A stretch of DNA of 21,489 bases. It comes from Haplomitrium mnioides. Lineage: Eukaryota > Marchantiophyta > Haplomitriopsida > Calobryales. The stretch covers positions 1 to 21,489 of the forward strand of contig JBNGIS010034170.1 in the NCBI GenBank assembly GCA_049999725.1, in the 5' to 3' direction. Within the stretch, counting starts at the first letter, position 1. Each line of letters begins with the position of its first letter. Shown one piece after another: positions 1 through 10,381 of this stretch. The notes under the pieces are model-generated. The model worked only from the letters and a program-made list of their open reading frames with translations, did no database searches and was not told where the DNA came from. The translations under genes and the position numbers were made by a program.

Positions 1-600
1 CACATTCATTCATGGCAAAGCACTAATACATCAACATTTCGGCAATAAAACCTGAGTTCAAAGGCTGCATGAGGGATGAAGCGGTGATATATCATCATTT
101 CAGATTCTCTTAAATCAGAAAGTTCAAAAGTTTGACAATGCGATAGCTCAAAAATGAAGAGTTCTTTTCAACAATGAAACAATGCTATATCACTATTTTG
201 ACATCAATTTATCGAAAGTTTGAAAGGGTGGAAGCTGAAAGTTTGACAAATTTTTTTGGAGGATTGTTGCAACCTCTACATATCACTATTTTGGCAAAAG
301 TTTGACTCAAGTTTTTTGGGTAAAATTTGAAAGTTCGAAAGGTTTTTCTAAGTATTCATAAATATGCTTTATCGCCGTTTCAAGAAATTTTATCATATAA
401 TATTGAAAGTTCAAAACGGATTACTAAGTTGAATTGAAAGTTTGAAGTTGAAAAGGCTTATTACGGGGCAAAATAGCGATATATTTTTATTTCAATTTTT
501 TATTATAAAATATTCAAAGTTCGAAATGTTTTTTGGTGAATCTTGAAAGTTCAAAAAACTTTGAAGGAAGTTACTGAAACAACTATAAATTGCCATTTCA
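1..600. repeat. Degenerate ~100-bp tandem repeat
   Basis: Two motifs recur. One resembles TATATCGCTATTTTG and is seen near 86, 184, 277 and 367, near 470 in reverse orientation, and near 586, so the spacing is about 90-115 bp. The other is TTGAAAGTTCGAAAGG and its variants, near 120, 217, 237, 327, 403, 435, 511 and 543. Copies are diverged and no open frame is conserved through them. This fits an old satellite-like array or the untranslated part of a transposon. I do not recognise the family. Confidence 0.6.
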
Positions 601-2860
601 GTACTTTGCGGAAATAAACAAAAGAAAAATAAAACTAATCTAGCTCGGAGGGGAAGCTACCCTTATTATTTTCAACCTATCATATACTGCCAAGTATCAC
701 GTGCCTATTAGAAATGCTAGAGCCAAACCCCACCCCTAGATGCAAGGAGTGAGGAAACCGTTGAAGGAGGATTGAGTGAAGGCTCTTTATACATCTATCA
801 GTTTTTGACAGTTCGCTTATGGGATTAAACAATAGTCCCTTGTGAAGCGACGACAGGGATGGTACTGAGGCTATTCCCCGAAGCTCCAGATTTCTCCTCG
901 AGCCTATTAAGTTATCCATAGCAATATGATGATAGTCGAACCTCCACTAAGTCCATCAAGCCTCAACTAAGTATTCGTCGAAGCACCAAAAAGCTCCCAA
1001 GCCTGTTTTGACTACCAAACCTAACTGTTCAACAAGCAAGGAAGATTTGCCAGCTAAAATCAACATTTACACATTGATCACATTTTTTGATTTTCAGCAT
1101 ACAGACTTGATTGCCTAATTAAGGCAAACATTTTCAGCTATTAATTGCTAAGTTTGGTGGAAATTTGACTACAAACTATGTGTTTACTTTTCTGATTTAT
1201 AGAAGTTGAACAAACTCACATTGGTGTTATGTTTCTAATTGCTTCAGAATCTAGAAATAGGCATATATCTGATTGTTTGAAGTCTAACAGAACCAAAACT
1301 ATATTATTGGATCGATAGCTAAATCATTAGTCATATTCAGCCATCATTCTGATTGATCAACCTTATAGCTGATACATACATTCAAATTAATCCATCAAAT
1401 TAGCTATTTCTGAAAATTGATAGCATCTATCTCTCAGATAGGAATCAGAATATACCATCAATTTTTTTTTAAATGGATCGACATTTTTGTACCAACATAT
1501 CAAATGCTTCAATACTCTGTTTTTACAAAAACGTAGAGCCTGATACTCAAATCACAATAACAGTGAGCATAAAATTTTTGAGCTGTAACAGATAGTTTGA
1601 CATTTTCCAATAGCTATACTTTATTCTCTACCTATATACAAACTTGAGAATAAGTGTTTGTAAGATTCAGAATATAGAATCTACAACACTGATTCTATAC
1701 ATAGTATATAAGTTTAAACTGATTAGTTAGCTCATATTTTTGAACAAACCAGAGCAGACTAGTTGCCACAACTAATCCATAGGGTTTACAACTATATATC
1801 ATACCATCTTAGCTATCAAGCTCACTATTTTCTCATAAATACAATTGCATATCTTCTGATCAAACAGTACAGGTCAATGTTGCATATTATGGAGATCTGA
1901 TTCAATTTCAATAGCCTACAACTGAAAGGAGAACAAAGTTTGTACCACCAGATTCTGTTGGTGATATCAGAACACCTTCAAGTATCTACACCAATATATA
2001 TTTTCAAAAATACAGATTCAACCCCTTGCTTATAGCAAGAAGAAGAGGGAAGCATATTTTATAACAACTCTGTTATTTATTTCTACTACAGATCTATAAG
2101 AATTCAAATAACAGAAAAAGGTACAAGCATTCTGCTTTTTTATTAATCAGAACTCTTTTAGTTCTTGGATGTTAAATAGGTTGTGACATATAGTGACCAT
2201 GAGGAGTAGTTGGAGCCATCCAATCTCATAGCATGGAATTTCAGAGATTCTACATATGCCATTGTAGATCTGTGCTCTGTTCTGCTGAGAATACCTATGA
2301 ATGAGAAAGATGAACCAAAGTCTCTAGCGATTGCAGCTACTGGATCAGGGCTATGATTGTTTGTACTTGGTATAGATTGGTGATTGATCTGAGTTTTAGT
2401 TGATCACGGACCCATGTATCTATTTATGTTTTTTGCTTTAAGCAGAAAAATCAAAAATTGAAATGAAAAACAAGGAAGAATTGACTAATTGTGAGTCGAT
2501 CGGTATGTACACCGAGAAGGGAAACAAGAAATTGATGTTGCTAATAGATGAAGAAACTGCCCTATATAAGTATGTATCTATTGCTTCTGATGTGCCAGTA
2601 GCATATCCTCCCAGAGCTTCCTTGTGTGTCCTCCTAGAGCTAAAACAGAGCCTAGTCCCCGATTGTTGTAGTGCCTCTCTACAATACTGATTCTGTGAAG
2701 AAAGGAAATGTAACAGTTGCAAGTATGGCCAGATAGGGGTTGAGCTTCTGCAGGTGACAGGGGTCAGCGTTTCTTGTTAGTATGATTTGCCTGTAATCTC
2801 TATCAGAATTATTTTAGAATCAAAGAGTACGTCCCTTGTGAGGGATAGATTTGTTTAGAG
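601..2860. other. No recognisable gene
   Basis: AT-rich sequence with stops in all frames. The longest open stretches, 680-919 on the minus strand and 2463-2690 on the plus strand, have no domain I recognise and no start context, splice signal or neighbour that supports them. A small hairpin-like CTTGCTTATAGCAAG lies near 2026. This may be old repeat DNA or the leader of an unrecognised element. Confidence 0.5.
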
Positions 2861-4190
2861 AAGAAGAAAAGAATCAATCGAAGATAATCAAGAGATGGGT
2901 TGAAAAAGTTGAACCGCAAAGTTTTGGAACATAAAGTGAGAGATCATTAAGTGGCAAGATGCAATGTTGCCTTTCAGTTGAATGTTGATATAGCGCTATG
3001 TAGTCGTCTGCGTGAAGGTATCTTTCACCGAAAGTATCTCTGGCTGAGTCTTCGTTGCTGCATGGACAAGTGAGTTGAGCTTGTGCATAGGTATGTGTTG
3101 CCTATGCCTTGTCTCTTCCTTTGCTTGATGGTGCTCATGTCGTGAGAGATAGTAGAGAACCAAAATAGTAACAAGGTAGTACCAAAAACTAAGAAGGAAA
3201 GAACAATAGGAAGGGGGGAAAAGCTTGGATGCTTATCCTTCAATGTTAGAAACGAACAAAGGAAGGTAAGATGAAAGAGTCCAGTGTAGGGGTTCATATA
3301 ATATGGTGTCGAAGAAGAACGAGTGTACATGTTGGTGTTGTCTCATGTGCTGTGCAGTTCTTGGCAAAGAAAATGGAGAAGACAAGAACCTCACGAAGAA
3401 CCACGGATTGAAATAGTGAAGAAAGATTGCAATGGAAGCAGAACAAAATAGGAGAGTATGACCTGATATTGGTTGATGTCGAAGAGACAACTTCAACTTG
3501 TCAAAAGTGAGGAACAAAGACAAACAAACAATGAGGATACAATGTAGGTCGGCCTCCGACACGCACAGAGTGTTGTGGTGCTCTGCTGGGGTCGACGAGT
3601 CAAGAAAGCAAGAAGCCAATGCAGCTCAGATGTCGTCGAACAGAGGGGAACAACAAAAATGAAAGATCACCCGTGAGATCGCAGTAGCGAGATGTGTCGT
3701 CAAGTAAAGATCAAGAAAAGAGAAAAGTTCTCCAGCCAAGCAATCGCGAAGTGTCACGTAGATGAGCAGAAAGTTGCAAAATATGAGAGCTAGTATGTCG
3801 CCAAGCAAAAGAAGGTAAGAAGTTCGCCGAACAAGGAACGCGATGTCATTTAGAAGAGTGGAGCATCGTCAAGCCAAAGAGCAAAGAGACATCAAATAGG
3901 TGAGCAAGAAATCACCAAACAAAACGTCGAGCAACGGCGGCTTTGTGGGTGAGCAAGAGGAGCAACGTGAGTGAGCTAGGGTCACAAAGGTGAGCGGCCT
4001 AGTTTGTACAGAGAGATTGTCAAAAGAAAAATGAAGAAAGATAAAAATGAATGAATGAAGGTGGAGAGCAAGGGATATAGATGCTCAAGAAAAAAAAGGC
4101 TTTGTTAGAAAAGTAGCGAAGGAAAAAAAGGAATCACAAGAGAAAAATAGTGGAAAAAAATCCAACAGAGGTAGAATAGAGTACACAGGT
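2860..4190. repeat. Purine-rich tract with degenerate short repeats
   Basis: The plus strand is strongly enriched in G and A for over 1 kb, leaving pyrimidine-rich reading frames on the minus strand with no recognisable domain. From about 3690 to 3925 a motif like TCGCCAAGCAAAG recurs in diverged form near 3690, 3732, 3797, 3823, 3866 and 3911. No coding region is supported. The tract directly precedes the copia gag, where a 5' LTR would be expected, but it has no visible similarity to the 3' LTR at 9046-9301. Confidence 0.45.
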
Positions 4191-4270
4191 GTGAGTATGC
4201 GGGAGCTTCCTCAGATGTTGGTGCAGCTTGAGCGCATGCGAGAGAGAAAAATAAATTGTAGAGTCCTTTT

Positions 4271-4299
4271 GTGCTGATAACGTGTTATCGCATGAGCAC
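4271..4299. repeat. Short nested inverted repeat
   Basis: GATAAC at 4276-4281 and GTTATC at 4284-4289 are separated by two bases, and flanking GTGCT (4271-4275) and AGCAC (4295-4299) also pair. From memory, GTGCTGATAACGTGTTAT-type sequence is common at the edges of plant copia elements related to the one starting at 4453, so this may mark a displaced or inverted piece of such an element. That link is inference. Confidence 0.4.
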
Positions 4300-4452
4300 C
4301 GCAGACATGCACACAAGAGTCTCCAAGACAAATGAGTAGAATAGATCATGGATGACTACTTACATAGGGTATATATATGTCCCTATAACAAGAATCCTTT
4401 AAGAAATATGTTTTCTAATTCTTCAACTTTGATCATATCAACATTCTAAGGG

Positions 4453-5215
4453 ATGGAAAAGTTAAGTTTTAAAAGCTTGACCATAGAAGGAGAAAACTAC
4501 CTCTCTTGGTCACTTGATGCTGCAGCTCACTTTGTTCCCAAAGGTTTGGAAACAACTATCCTCACTGATGAGGATATTAATGCTTAGCAGAAAGCACAAG
4601 CATTGGTGTTTATTAGACACTGTCTATCTGATCCTTTGAAACTGCAATACTTAAATGAGAGTAATTCTATATTGTTGTGGGATAGCTTAAAAGAGTGTTT
4701 TGACCACACTAAAACAATCCATCTGCCAAAAGCAAGGCATGATTCGATAAATCTGAGAGTTCATGATTTCACAACAATATCCAAATATAACACTGAACTC
4801 TTCAGAATTATAAGTCAATTAGCTCTCTGTGGACATCATGTTTCAGAAGAGGAACAAATTGAGAAAACATTGTCAACTTCTCATCCTATCAATATGATCT
4901 TGTCTGCACAATACAAGAATACAAACTTCAAAAGATATTTTGAGTTAATATCATATTTATTGTTGGCAGAAAAACACCAAGATTTACTTTTGAAAAATTC
5001 TAAGACCAGACCTCCTGGAACTCTGCTAATATCTCAACCACTTGAAGTGCATTACAGCAAACCAGTGAATAATATAGGAAAGCCACGACAAAGAAGCATA
5101 TTTGGTTCTAATAGGCAAGCCTCAAATAGGAGAAAAGCCCCAATGGCTGGAATGTATAATAATCAATTCAAGGGGAGAGGCAAAAGCAAGAGCTCTGGAG
5201 GAAAATCCTTGCCAA
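4453..5215 (+). pseudogene. copia gag (UBN2-type capsid) remnant
   Basis: Gag forms the cytoplasmic particle that packages element RNA. Reading from ATG 4453 gives MEKLSFKSLTIEGENYLSW, a typical start of plant UBN2-type copia gag, and 4603-5215 continues in the same frame (LWDSLKE, LPKARHD, YNTELFRI, SEEEQIEKTLSTSHP, LLLAEKHQDLLLKN). An in-frame TAG at 4585-4587 separates the first 44 codons. The normal gag end, a basic RGRG stretch then a CCHC zinc knuckle, is represented only by a basic Gly/Ser/Lys segment around 5185-5215. The zinc knuckle is absent. The start is chosen because it opens the conserved N-terminal block. Confidence 0.88.
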
Positions 5216-6398
5216 AAAGAACTACACTACATATTAGATCTGCTATATATGCACCAAGTGCTACTAGGAATCTCATTAGTTTTAAAGATATAAGAGATAA
5301 TGGATTCCATATACACACTAGCACTTGTAAAGATCAGGAGGTGTTACATATTTTACAAAACACTCTTGAAGGATTTGAAATAAAAGAAACACTTTTTGCA
5401 TATCCCCTTGGGTTTTATGTAACACAAATTCAAAGTTTCTTACTTGATGCAAAACAAATTGATCACAACATATTATGGTATAAATGCTTAGGACATCTTG
5501 GCACGAATATGTTTCAAAATATTCTTAAAGTGTCCAGATCTATTCCTCCTAGCATTAAACCACATATGATCAATAAACAATGCATCGAATGTTCTCAAGG
5601 TAAGCTAGTCCTACGACCAGCAATATCCAAGGTTGTGATGGATATACCCAAATTCCTTGAGAGACTACACACAAATGTATGTGGTCCTATAGACCCACCA
5701 AGTGGACCCTTTCGGTACTTCTTGGTTATTATTTGTGCATCATCAAAATGGTTACAAGTCTCATTGCTCTCTACCTGAAATTTAGTCTTTCCTAGAATCC
5801 TGGAAAATATTCTAAAGTTAAAAGCTCAATTTCCAAAACATCCAAGGAGAGTCCTACGGGTTGACAATGTGGGGGAGTTTACATCAAGACATTTGATGAA
5901 TTTTGCATGACTACGGGTATAGATACCCAATACTCTATGGCTCATGTCTGTTTTGAAAATGGCATACCCAAAAGAGTTATTTGCAACATGCAAATGATAG
6001 CTCGGCCCATGCTCATGGAGACGAGATTACTAATTCCTACATGGGGTCATGCTGTATTACATGTTGCTTCATTATTAAAATTCAGGCCATCAGCATTTAA
6101 TATTTGGACACCTCACTAGCTTGCATATGAGACTATTCTCGATCTATTTCATCTACGTTTTTTCGATTGTCAAGTCCTTGTTCTAATTATGGGACCAAAA
6201 AGTACTAAGATGGGTCCTCAAAGATAGAAGGGTATTTATGTGAGATATGAGTCCCCATTGATCATATGATATCTAGAACCATCCACAGCGGATGTATTTC
6301 AAGCCAAATTTGCATATTGCCACTTCTATGAGGATATATTCCCATCATTATTTGAAGATAAAAATTCTTCATTACCGAAAAAGTTAGAATAGGAGAAA
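5216..6398 (+). pseudogene. copia GAG-pre-integrase and integrase remnant
   Basis: After a short remnant of the protease end (TTLHIRSAIYAPSATRNLIS), the zinc-binding region is present: WYKCLGH near 5476-5496 and CIEC near 5581-5592. The integrase core then begins (FLERLHTNVCGPI, FRYFLVI). The usual Asp before CGPI is Asn here, so the first catalytic residue is lost. The frame stops with TGA at 5776-5778, and the core continues in pieces: RVDNVGEFTS with the second Asp near 5860, then 5907-6119 (MAHVCFENGIP, IARPMLMETRL, WGHAVLHVASL). The catalytic Glu usually found after NGLA is gone. Integrase C-terminal sequence (MGPKSTKMGPQR, YLEPSTADVF) continues to about 6398 with stops. Confidence 0.85.
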
Positions 6399-6770
6399 AT
6401 GTCCACTTTATGGATAGATCAGAGAACAAGCCAGTGTGAGGATGAAGTGAAGAGACTTCTTCACTTGACTAAAACTGTCAAACAATTGCCTGACTCATTT
6501 AATGAGATTGCAAAGGTAACACAATCACATATTCCTGCTGTAAATGTACCTGCAAGAATTAAGAACACTATTATAACAACAAGTGATCAATTACCAAGGC
6601 AAAAGAGAGGACCTCCTTTAGGTTTGAAAGACTCTCAACCAAGGCAAAGAATTTTGACAAAGAGGACTTCATTCTCAAATGATGTGCCTATGCCACCATC
6701 ATCATCTATTACACTTCCATCTCAACCTACTATCTCTCTTTTAGAGATCTCAGGTATTAAAGAAATTTGA
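6399..6770 (+). pseudogene. copia integrase-RT linker remnant
   Basis: An open stretch of about 123 codons lies between integrase and reverse transcriptase. It is rich in Ser, Pro, Thr and basic residues (for example QLPRQKRGPPLGLKDSQPRQR). In this copia family the same position holds a poorly conserved linker with a similar RGRPxGxKDxxPR motif, and the match is limited to that. It contains no catalytic residues. It is bounded by a TAG near 6390 and a TGA at 6768-6770, and the conserved RT begins only beyond it in other frames. Confidence 0.65.
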
Positions 6771-6775
6771 ATCCA

Positions 6776-7284
6776 CTATATGGACACTGGGATATTATGG
6801 CAAAGAAATAGTGTTAATATGGATGATAATTTTGCATTCATGATTTCATAGACTATATCCAATGTACCTCATGATCTACGATCTATCGAAGAAGCTATAG
6901 GCAATCCCAATTGGATTGAATGAGAAAAAGCAATGAATTCCAAATTGGATTCTATGATAAAGAGGAAAGTATTTGAACCTTTAGTCCTCGTACCCTCTAA
7001 CGCCCACTTAATCAAATATAGGTGAATTTTCGTGAAAAAGTGAAATGAAAAAGGCAAAATTGTCAGATATAAGACACGCCTTGTAGCCAATAGCTATACA
7101 CAGATACCTGGAAGAGACCATTTTCTCACATACGCCCAATTATGGATGCTATCACATACTGGTTTCTAGTAGGCTTTTCTCTAGGATATGAGCTCATGAC
7201 CCATTAGTTAGATGCGGTGACATCATATTTATATGGGCTATTAGATACCTAGATCTATATGAAAGCTCCCCTAGAGCTTGTTGC
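6776..7284 (+). pseudogene. copia reverse transcriptase N-terminal fragments
   Basis: Conserved pieces are readable but broken by stops and frame changes: EEAIGNPNWIE then EKAMNSKLDSMIKRKVFEP (about 6889-6985), KGKIVRYKTRLVANSYTQIPGRD (about 7050-7115, in two parts), and a final MKAPLELV from 7259. These match the start of plant copia RT, including the segment that normally reaches the first catalytic Asp (LDVVTAYLYG; here a diverged LDAVTSYLYG around 7208-7240). No continuous protein could be made. Confidence 0.8.
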
Positions 7285-7497
7285 CAAGAATATCTATCAT
7301 ATTAAGGGGGAGAATGTCTCTAAGAGAAAACTGTTTAGTGACCCATCTACCTTATTACCAACGACCAATATAAAGCCCAAGAGAGGGAGTACTGGGCTTG
7401 GACCTTTAGTCCATGAGATGCAGACTAGGCAGATTGGACCTTTTGTCCCCCTTATACATCAATCCATGCCTCTAGCCAAGGATGGATATGTTGTCTA
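7285..7497 (+). other. Unrelated ~210-bp insert in the RT region
   Basis: Family RT passes directly from the MKxP block to the SLYGLKQSGR block with a short linker. Here the two blocks (7259-7282 and 7502-7540) are separated by about 215 bp that is not copia coding sequence, although it stays nearly open. It contains AAGGGGGAGAATG at about 7303-7315 and GCCCAAGAGAGGGAGTACTGGGC around 7376-7398, an inverted repeat with GCCCA/TGGGC arms. This looks like part of another element's polypurine tract and LTR or a small MITE. Ends and any target duplication are unresolved. Confidence 0.5.
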
Positions 7498-7501
7498 GAT
7501 C

Positions 7502-8647
7502 ATGAGATCTATCTATGTACTTAAGCAAAGTGGTCGTACATGGTTTCAGAGATTTAAAGAGGAGATGATAGCCATGGGTTTTCACTATAATGACATTGCA
7601 CCAAGTTTATTCATCAAACATGCCAACAAGCAATTTATTATTGTCATAATTTATATTGATGATATAAACTTATTTGGTCACCAATCCCTACTTGAGAAGA
7701 CTATATCTATGCTTAAGAAAATTTTTGATATAAGGGATAATGGTAAGATAGCCTATTGCTTAGGACTACAGTTTGAGTACCTTAACAATGGCATATTGGT
7801 CCATCAGAGTACTTACACCAAGAAATTTCTAAAACAATTTAATATGGATAAATCTCATCTAGCAACATCTTCTATGGAGATTAGAACACTGAATAGAGAC
7901 AAAGATTTATTCTGTAAAAGAAAAGATATAGAGCCTATCCTAGGATCTGAGATACCATATCTCTCTACTATAAGAGCTCTTATGTTCTTAGCAAATCAAA
8001 CTCGACCAGATATTTCCTTTGTTGTGAACTTGCTAGTCAGGCATAGTTCACAACCTACTATAAAGCATTGGAATGGTATCAAGCGAGTACTCAAATATTT
8101 TCAAGGAACCACTTTCATGGGACTTTATTTATCGAAACACAATTATCAAATCCTAACCGGTTATGCGGATGCGGAATGCCTCTCGGATCTTGATGATGTT
8201 AAATCCCAAACAAGATATGTATTCTTATATAGCTCTACAGCCATATCATGGAAGAGTACTAAGCAAACTCTGACTTGCACATCTTCCAACCATGTAGAGA
8301 TAATAATTCTGTATGAAGTGAGTAGGGAATGCATATATTTACGTAGGATGATTGATCATGTTTATGTTTCTTTTGGTTTATCTTGTCTATCTAACCCTAC
8401 TATTATCCATGAGGATAATTTGGCATGTGTGCAGCAGATCTCACAAGGATTTATTAGAGGAGATCGCATTAAGCATATAGCACCAAAATGTTTTTTTACA
8501 CATGAGCAACAAGATGATGCTATATCACTGCAAGTGATCGCTAGGAAGGAAAATATGGCAGATCCATTTACAAAGGCTTTACCTCCTGCACTACATCAGA
8601 GATATTGTGAAATTATTGGACTAGGCCAACTATCCAGACTATTATGA
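7502..8647 (+). pseudogene. copia reverse transcriptase and RNase H, long open fragment
   Basis: This is the best-preserved part of the element, open for 381 codons. The RT half has SIYVLKQSGRTWFQRF at the start, the catalytic YIDD at 7652-7663 (the usual form is YVDD), and YLSTIRALMFLANQTRPDISF. RNase H follows with all four acidic positions recognisable: YADAE near 7163+ codons (residue 223), HVEII (266), HEDN (305) and NMADPFTKALP (354). It is read without an authentic start codon, as the C-terminal part of a gag-pol polyprotein. The upstream frame is broken, so it cannot be expressed as pol. Confidence 0.93.
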
Positions 8648-9036
8648 TCTTCATCAACATATTCGGTATTCTCTATTTTTTCATCTTATCGATGATCATA
8701 TTTTATATTTTGGCAGCATATTGTATTTTTTCCTTGGATCTATATATCATTTCATCATCTACCTCATTCTTATATTCTTTTATATTTGTATAGCTTATGG
8801 ACATATGATTCATCATTTTATCTCATGATATTTATATTTCTTGTTATACAATCCATGATATAATGATGGTTATACTCTTTCCCTCGAAGGAGTATGAGAG
8901 GGTTTTGATGAGGCAACATCATTATCTCTTTATGTGGATTTTATTGTTTGAGTTGGAGTTCTTCTGCTTATATCGATCTTTCCTTCTCTTTTCTTCTATG
9001 TTACGATTGTTTGTAACATTCCTTTATGTTATAACC
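8648..9036 (+). other. copia 3' untranslated region
   Basis: T-rich sequence between the RNase H stop (TGA at 8645-8647) and the polypurine tract, with no gene. The segment around 8880-8925, with GAAGGAGTATGAGAGGGTTTT then GATGAGGCAACATCATT, is a pattern I recall just upstream of the 3' LTR in plant copia elements. The reading frame at 8863-9060 is incidental. Confidence 0.7.
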
Positions 9037-9045
9037 AAGGGGGAG
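9037..9045 (+). promoter_or_regulatory. Polypurine tract (plus-strand primer)
   Basis: AAGGGGGAG lies immediately before the TG that starts the LTR. This is the standard position and composition of the RNase H-resistant primer for plus-strand DNA synthesis in LTR retrotransposons. Confidence 0.88.
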
Positions 9046-9301
9046 TGTTATGATACATAGAGTAACATAGAACTAGGATTAGAAGCTGCTTTACCTAATC
9101 TATCATTAGGTTACCAATCTATCATTAGTAACTATATTAAGCTAATCCTAATCTTAGACACAAGGATGATTATCTATTGTATGATTGATTGATGAGATAT
9201 ATGAGATGAGAGGAGAGAAGAGAGGTGGATTTACATTGTACACTATACATTGAGCTAATGAGCCTACTTGTTGGATTGTCTATTACACACATTACTCAAC
9301 A
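9046..9301 (+). repeat. copia 3' LTR (256 bp)
   Basis: It starts TGTTATGATA directly after the polypurine tract and ends ACTCAACA, giving the TGTT...AACA short inverted ends expected of an LTR. Its length fits small copia LTRs. Inside, AATCTATCATTAG occurs twice in close succession (about 9097-9109 and 9115-9127). No second copy is visible upstream in the window. The bases after the end are GTTAG; the matching target duplication on the 5' side cannot be located because that side is lost. Confidence 0.82.
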
Positions 9302-9382
9302 GTTAGAAAAGATTCTAATGTCTTGAATTTCCAACAATTTTTAAAATTAATGTACTTTCAAATTAAATTTGTAATTCAAACT

Positions 9383-9925
9383 TCATGTGCGTATAGACAA
9401 TATACTACTACAAATTAATTATCTAAAAAATAAACAAAAATTTAGGATCAAACCCAAGCAAGTTACGGCTTTGGATTATCAGTATGAAGTCCAATGGTAT
9501 ACAAGATTCGTCAACCCAAGTTTGGACGAGGTTTTGAGTTACTCTTTGAAGTCCATGCATATAGGAGGTTTTGAGTTCTGCTTCAGAGTCCATACGTGCA
9601 TAAGACTCTATAGTCTAGGTGGGTATGGACTAAACCAGCCATTGCTTGCATGAATGTTCAAGGTCTACTTCAAAGTCTCTTTTCTCATAGCGTTGTGTAG
9701 TCAAAGTGTGTAGGGGCTTCAAATGTCCATATGCATATAGAGTTCAAAATTCTGCCTCTAATTCCATGTGCGTATAGGGTTTAGTACTCAAGGTGCATAT
9801 GGGTTTTAGCAATCCATATGCATATAGGGTTTTGAGTTCTACTTAGAGCCCATGTGCACATAAGGTTCAGTAGTTTGAACGTGCAAGGGGTTTTGAGTTC
9901 TACTTCAAAGTTCATATACATACAA
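9383..9925. repeat. Palindromic repeat cluster 1 (TATGCATA type)
   Basis: Units such as CCATATGCATATAGGGTTTTG recur about every 50-70 bp, for example near 9495 (diverged), 9555, 9590, 9728, 9770, 9812 and 9850, often followed by TTTTGAGTTCTACTTC. The core is usually TATGCATA or ATGTGCGTAT rather than the ATGCGCGCAT of clusters 3-5. It sits between the copia LTR and the gypsy LTR-like sequence. The reading frame at 9387-9653 runs through the repeats and is not a gene. Confidence 0.65.
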
Positions 9926-9954
9926 GCTTCAAAAATCCAAGAGAAGAGGGGATT

Positions 9955-10370
9955 TTGACTTTTCCTTTAGAATCCATACTGTAAAAGAACTCAAGAACCA
10001 CATCCAAATGAGTGAGAACTTATAGTGAACTCTAATAGAGTTCTTCAACCAAAAGCAACTCAAGGCCCAAGTTAAGACCAAGAGTGAAAGCAAAAGCCAA
10101 GCAACCAAAGAACCCAAGTGATTTGAGAGGAGCTCTAGAATGAGGAATGGGGCTAAGAAGCCCTTTTATTTATACAAGATAAGAGGGTGTCATCCCTCTT
10201 TCTTTATTGACAAGTCACTTCTAGTTTCAACCCTAAAAGTGAGTCTCTACTAAAATTGACTTCGAGGGCAAGCAATCTTATCTCAACCCTAAAAGTGACT
10301 CTCTACCACTTCCTTCACTTCTCTCTATTTACTTATAAATAACGCAACCTTATGCTTGTACTATTACGAA
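9955..10370 (-). repeat. LTR-like region of the gypsy remnant
   Basis: On the minus strand, downstream of the chromodomain stop, a TATAAATA box lies at 10167-10174. It is followed by the hairpin GGGCTTCTTAGCCC (about 10150-10163) and then Ser/Leu-free pyrimidine-rich sequence, as in gypsy R-U5. A second hairpin, GAGGG...CCCTC, lies at about 10183-10198. TCAACCCTAAAAGTGA occurs twice, near 10217 and 10279. Exact TG/CA ends and a second LTR copy are not seen, so the limits are approximate. Confidence 0.55.
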
Positions 10371-10381
10371 ATCCTTGTCTT

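Larger units (their letters stand above)
4453..9301 (+). mobile_element. Decayed Ty1/copia retrotransposon, 5' LTR missing
   Basis: The order gag, GAG-pre-integrase, integrase, reverse transcriptase, RNase H, polypurine tract, LTR is that of Ty1/copia (Pseudoviridae-like) elements. The gag belongs to the UBN2-type family of plant copia elements. The element is dead: a stop early in gag, a fused gag/protease junction lacking zinc knuckle and protease active site, many stops and frame changes in integrase and the first half of RT, and an unrelated insert near 7285-7497. Only the 3' LTR is recognisable. About 4200-4450 shows neither its sequence nor a standard primer-binding site, so the 5' end was truncated or replaced. 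The coding strand is plus throughout. Confidence 0.93.

Noticed and set aside
680-919. Minus-strand reading frame of 79 codons
   Set aside because: No recognisable domain, no start context and no conserved neighbour; probably chance in repeat DNA.
2463-2690. Plus-strand reading frame of 75 codons with a TATA-like stretch inside
   Set aside because: No family recognised, overlaps an equally long frame on the other strand, no supporting signals.
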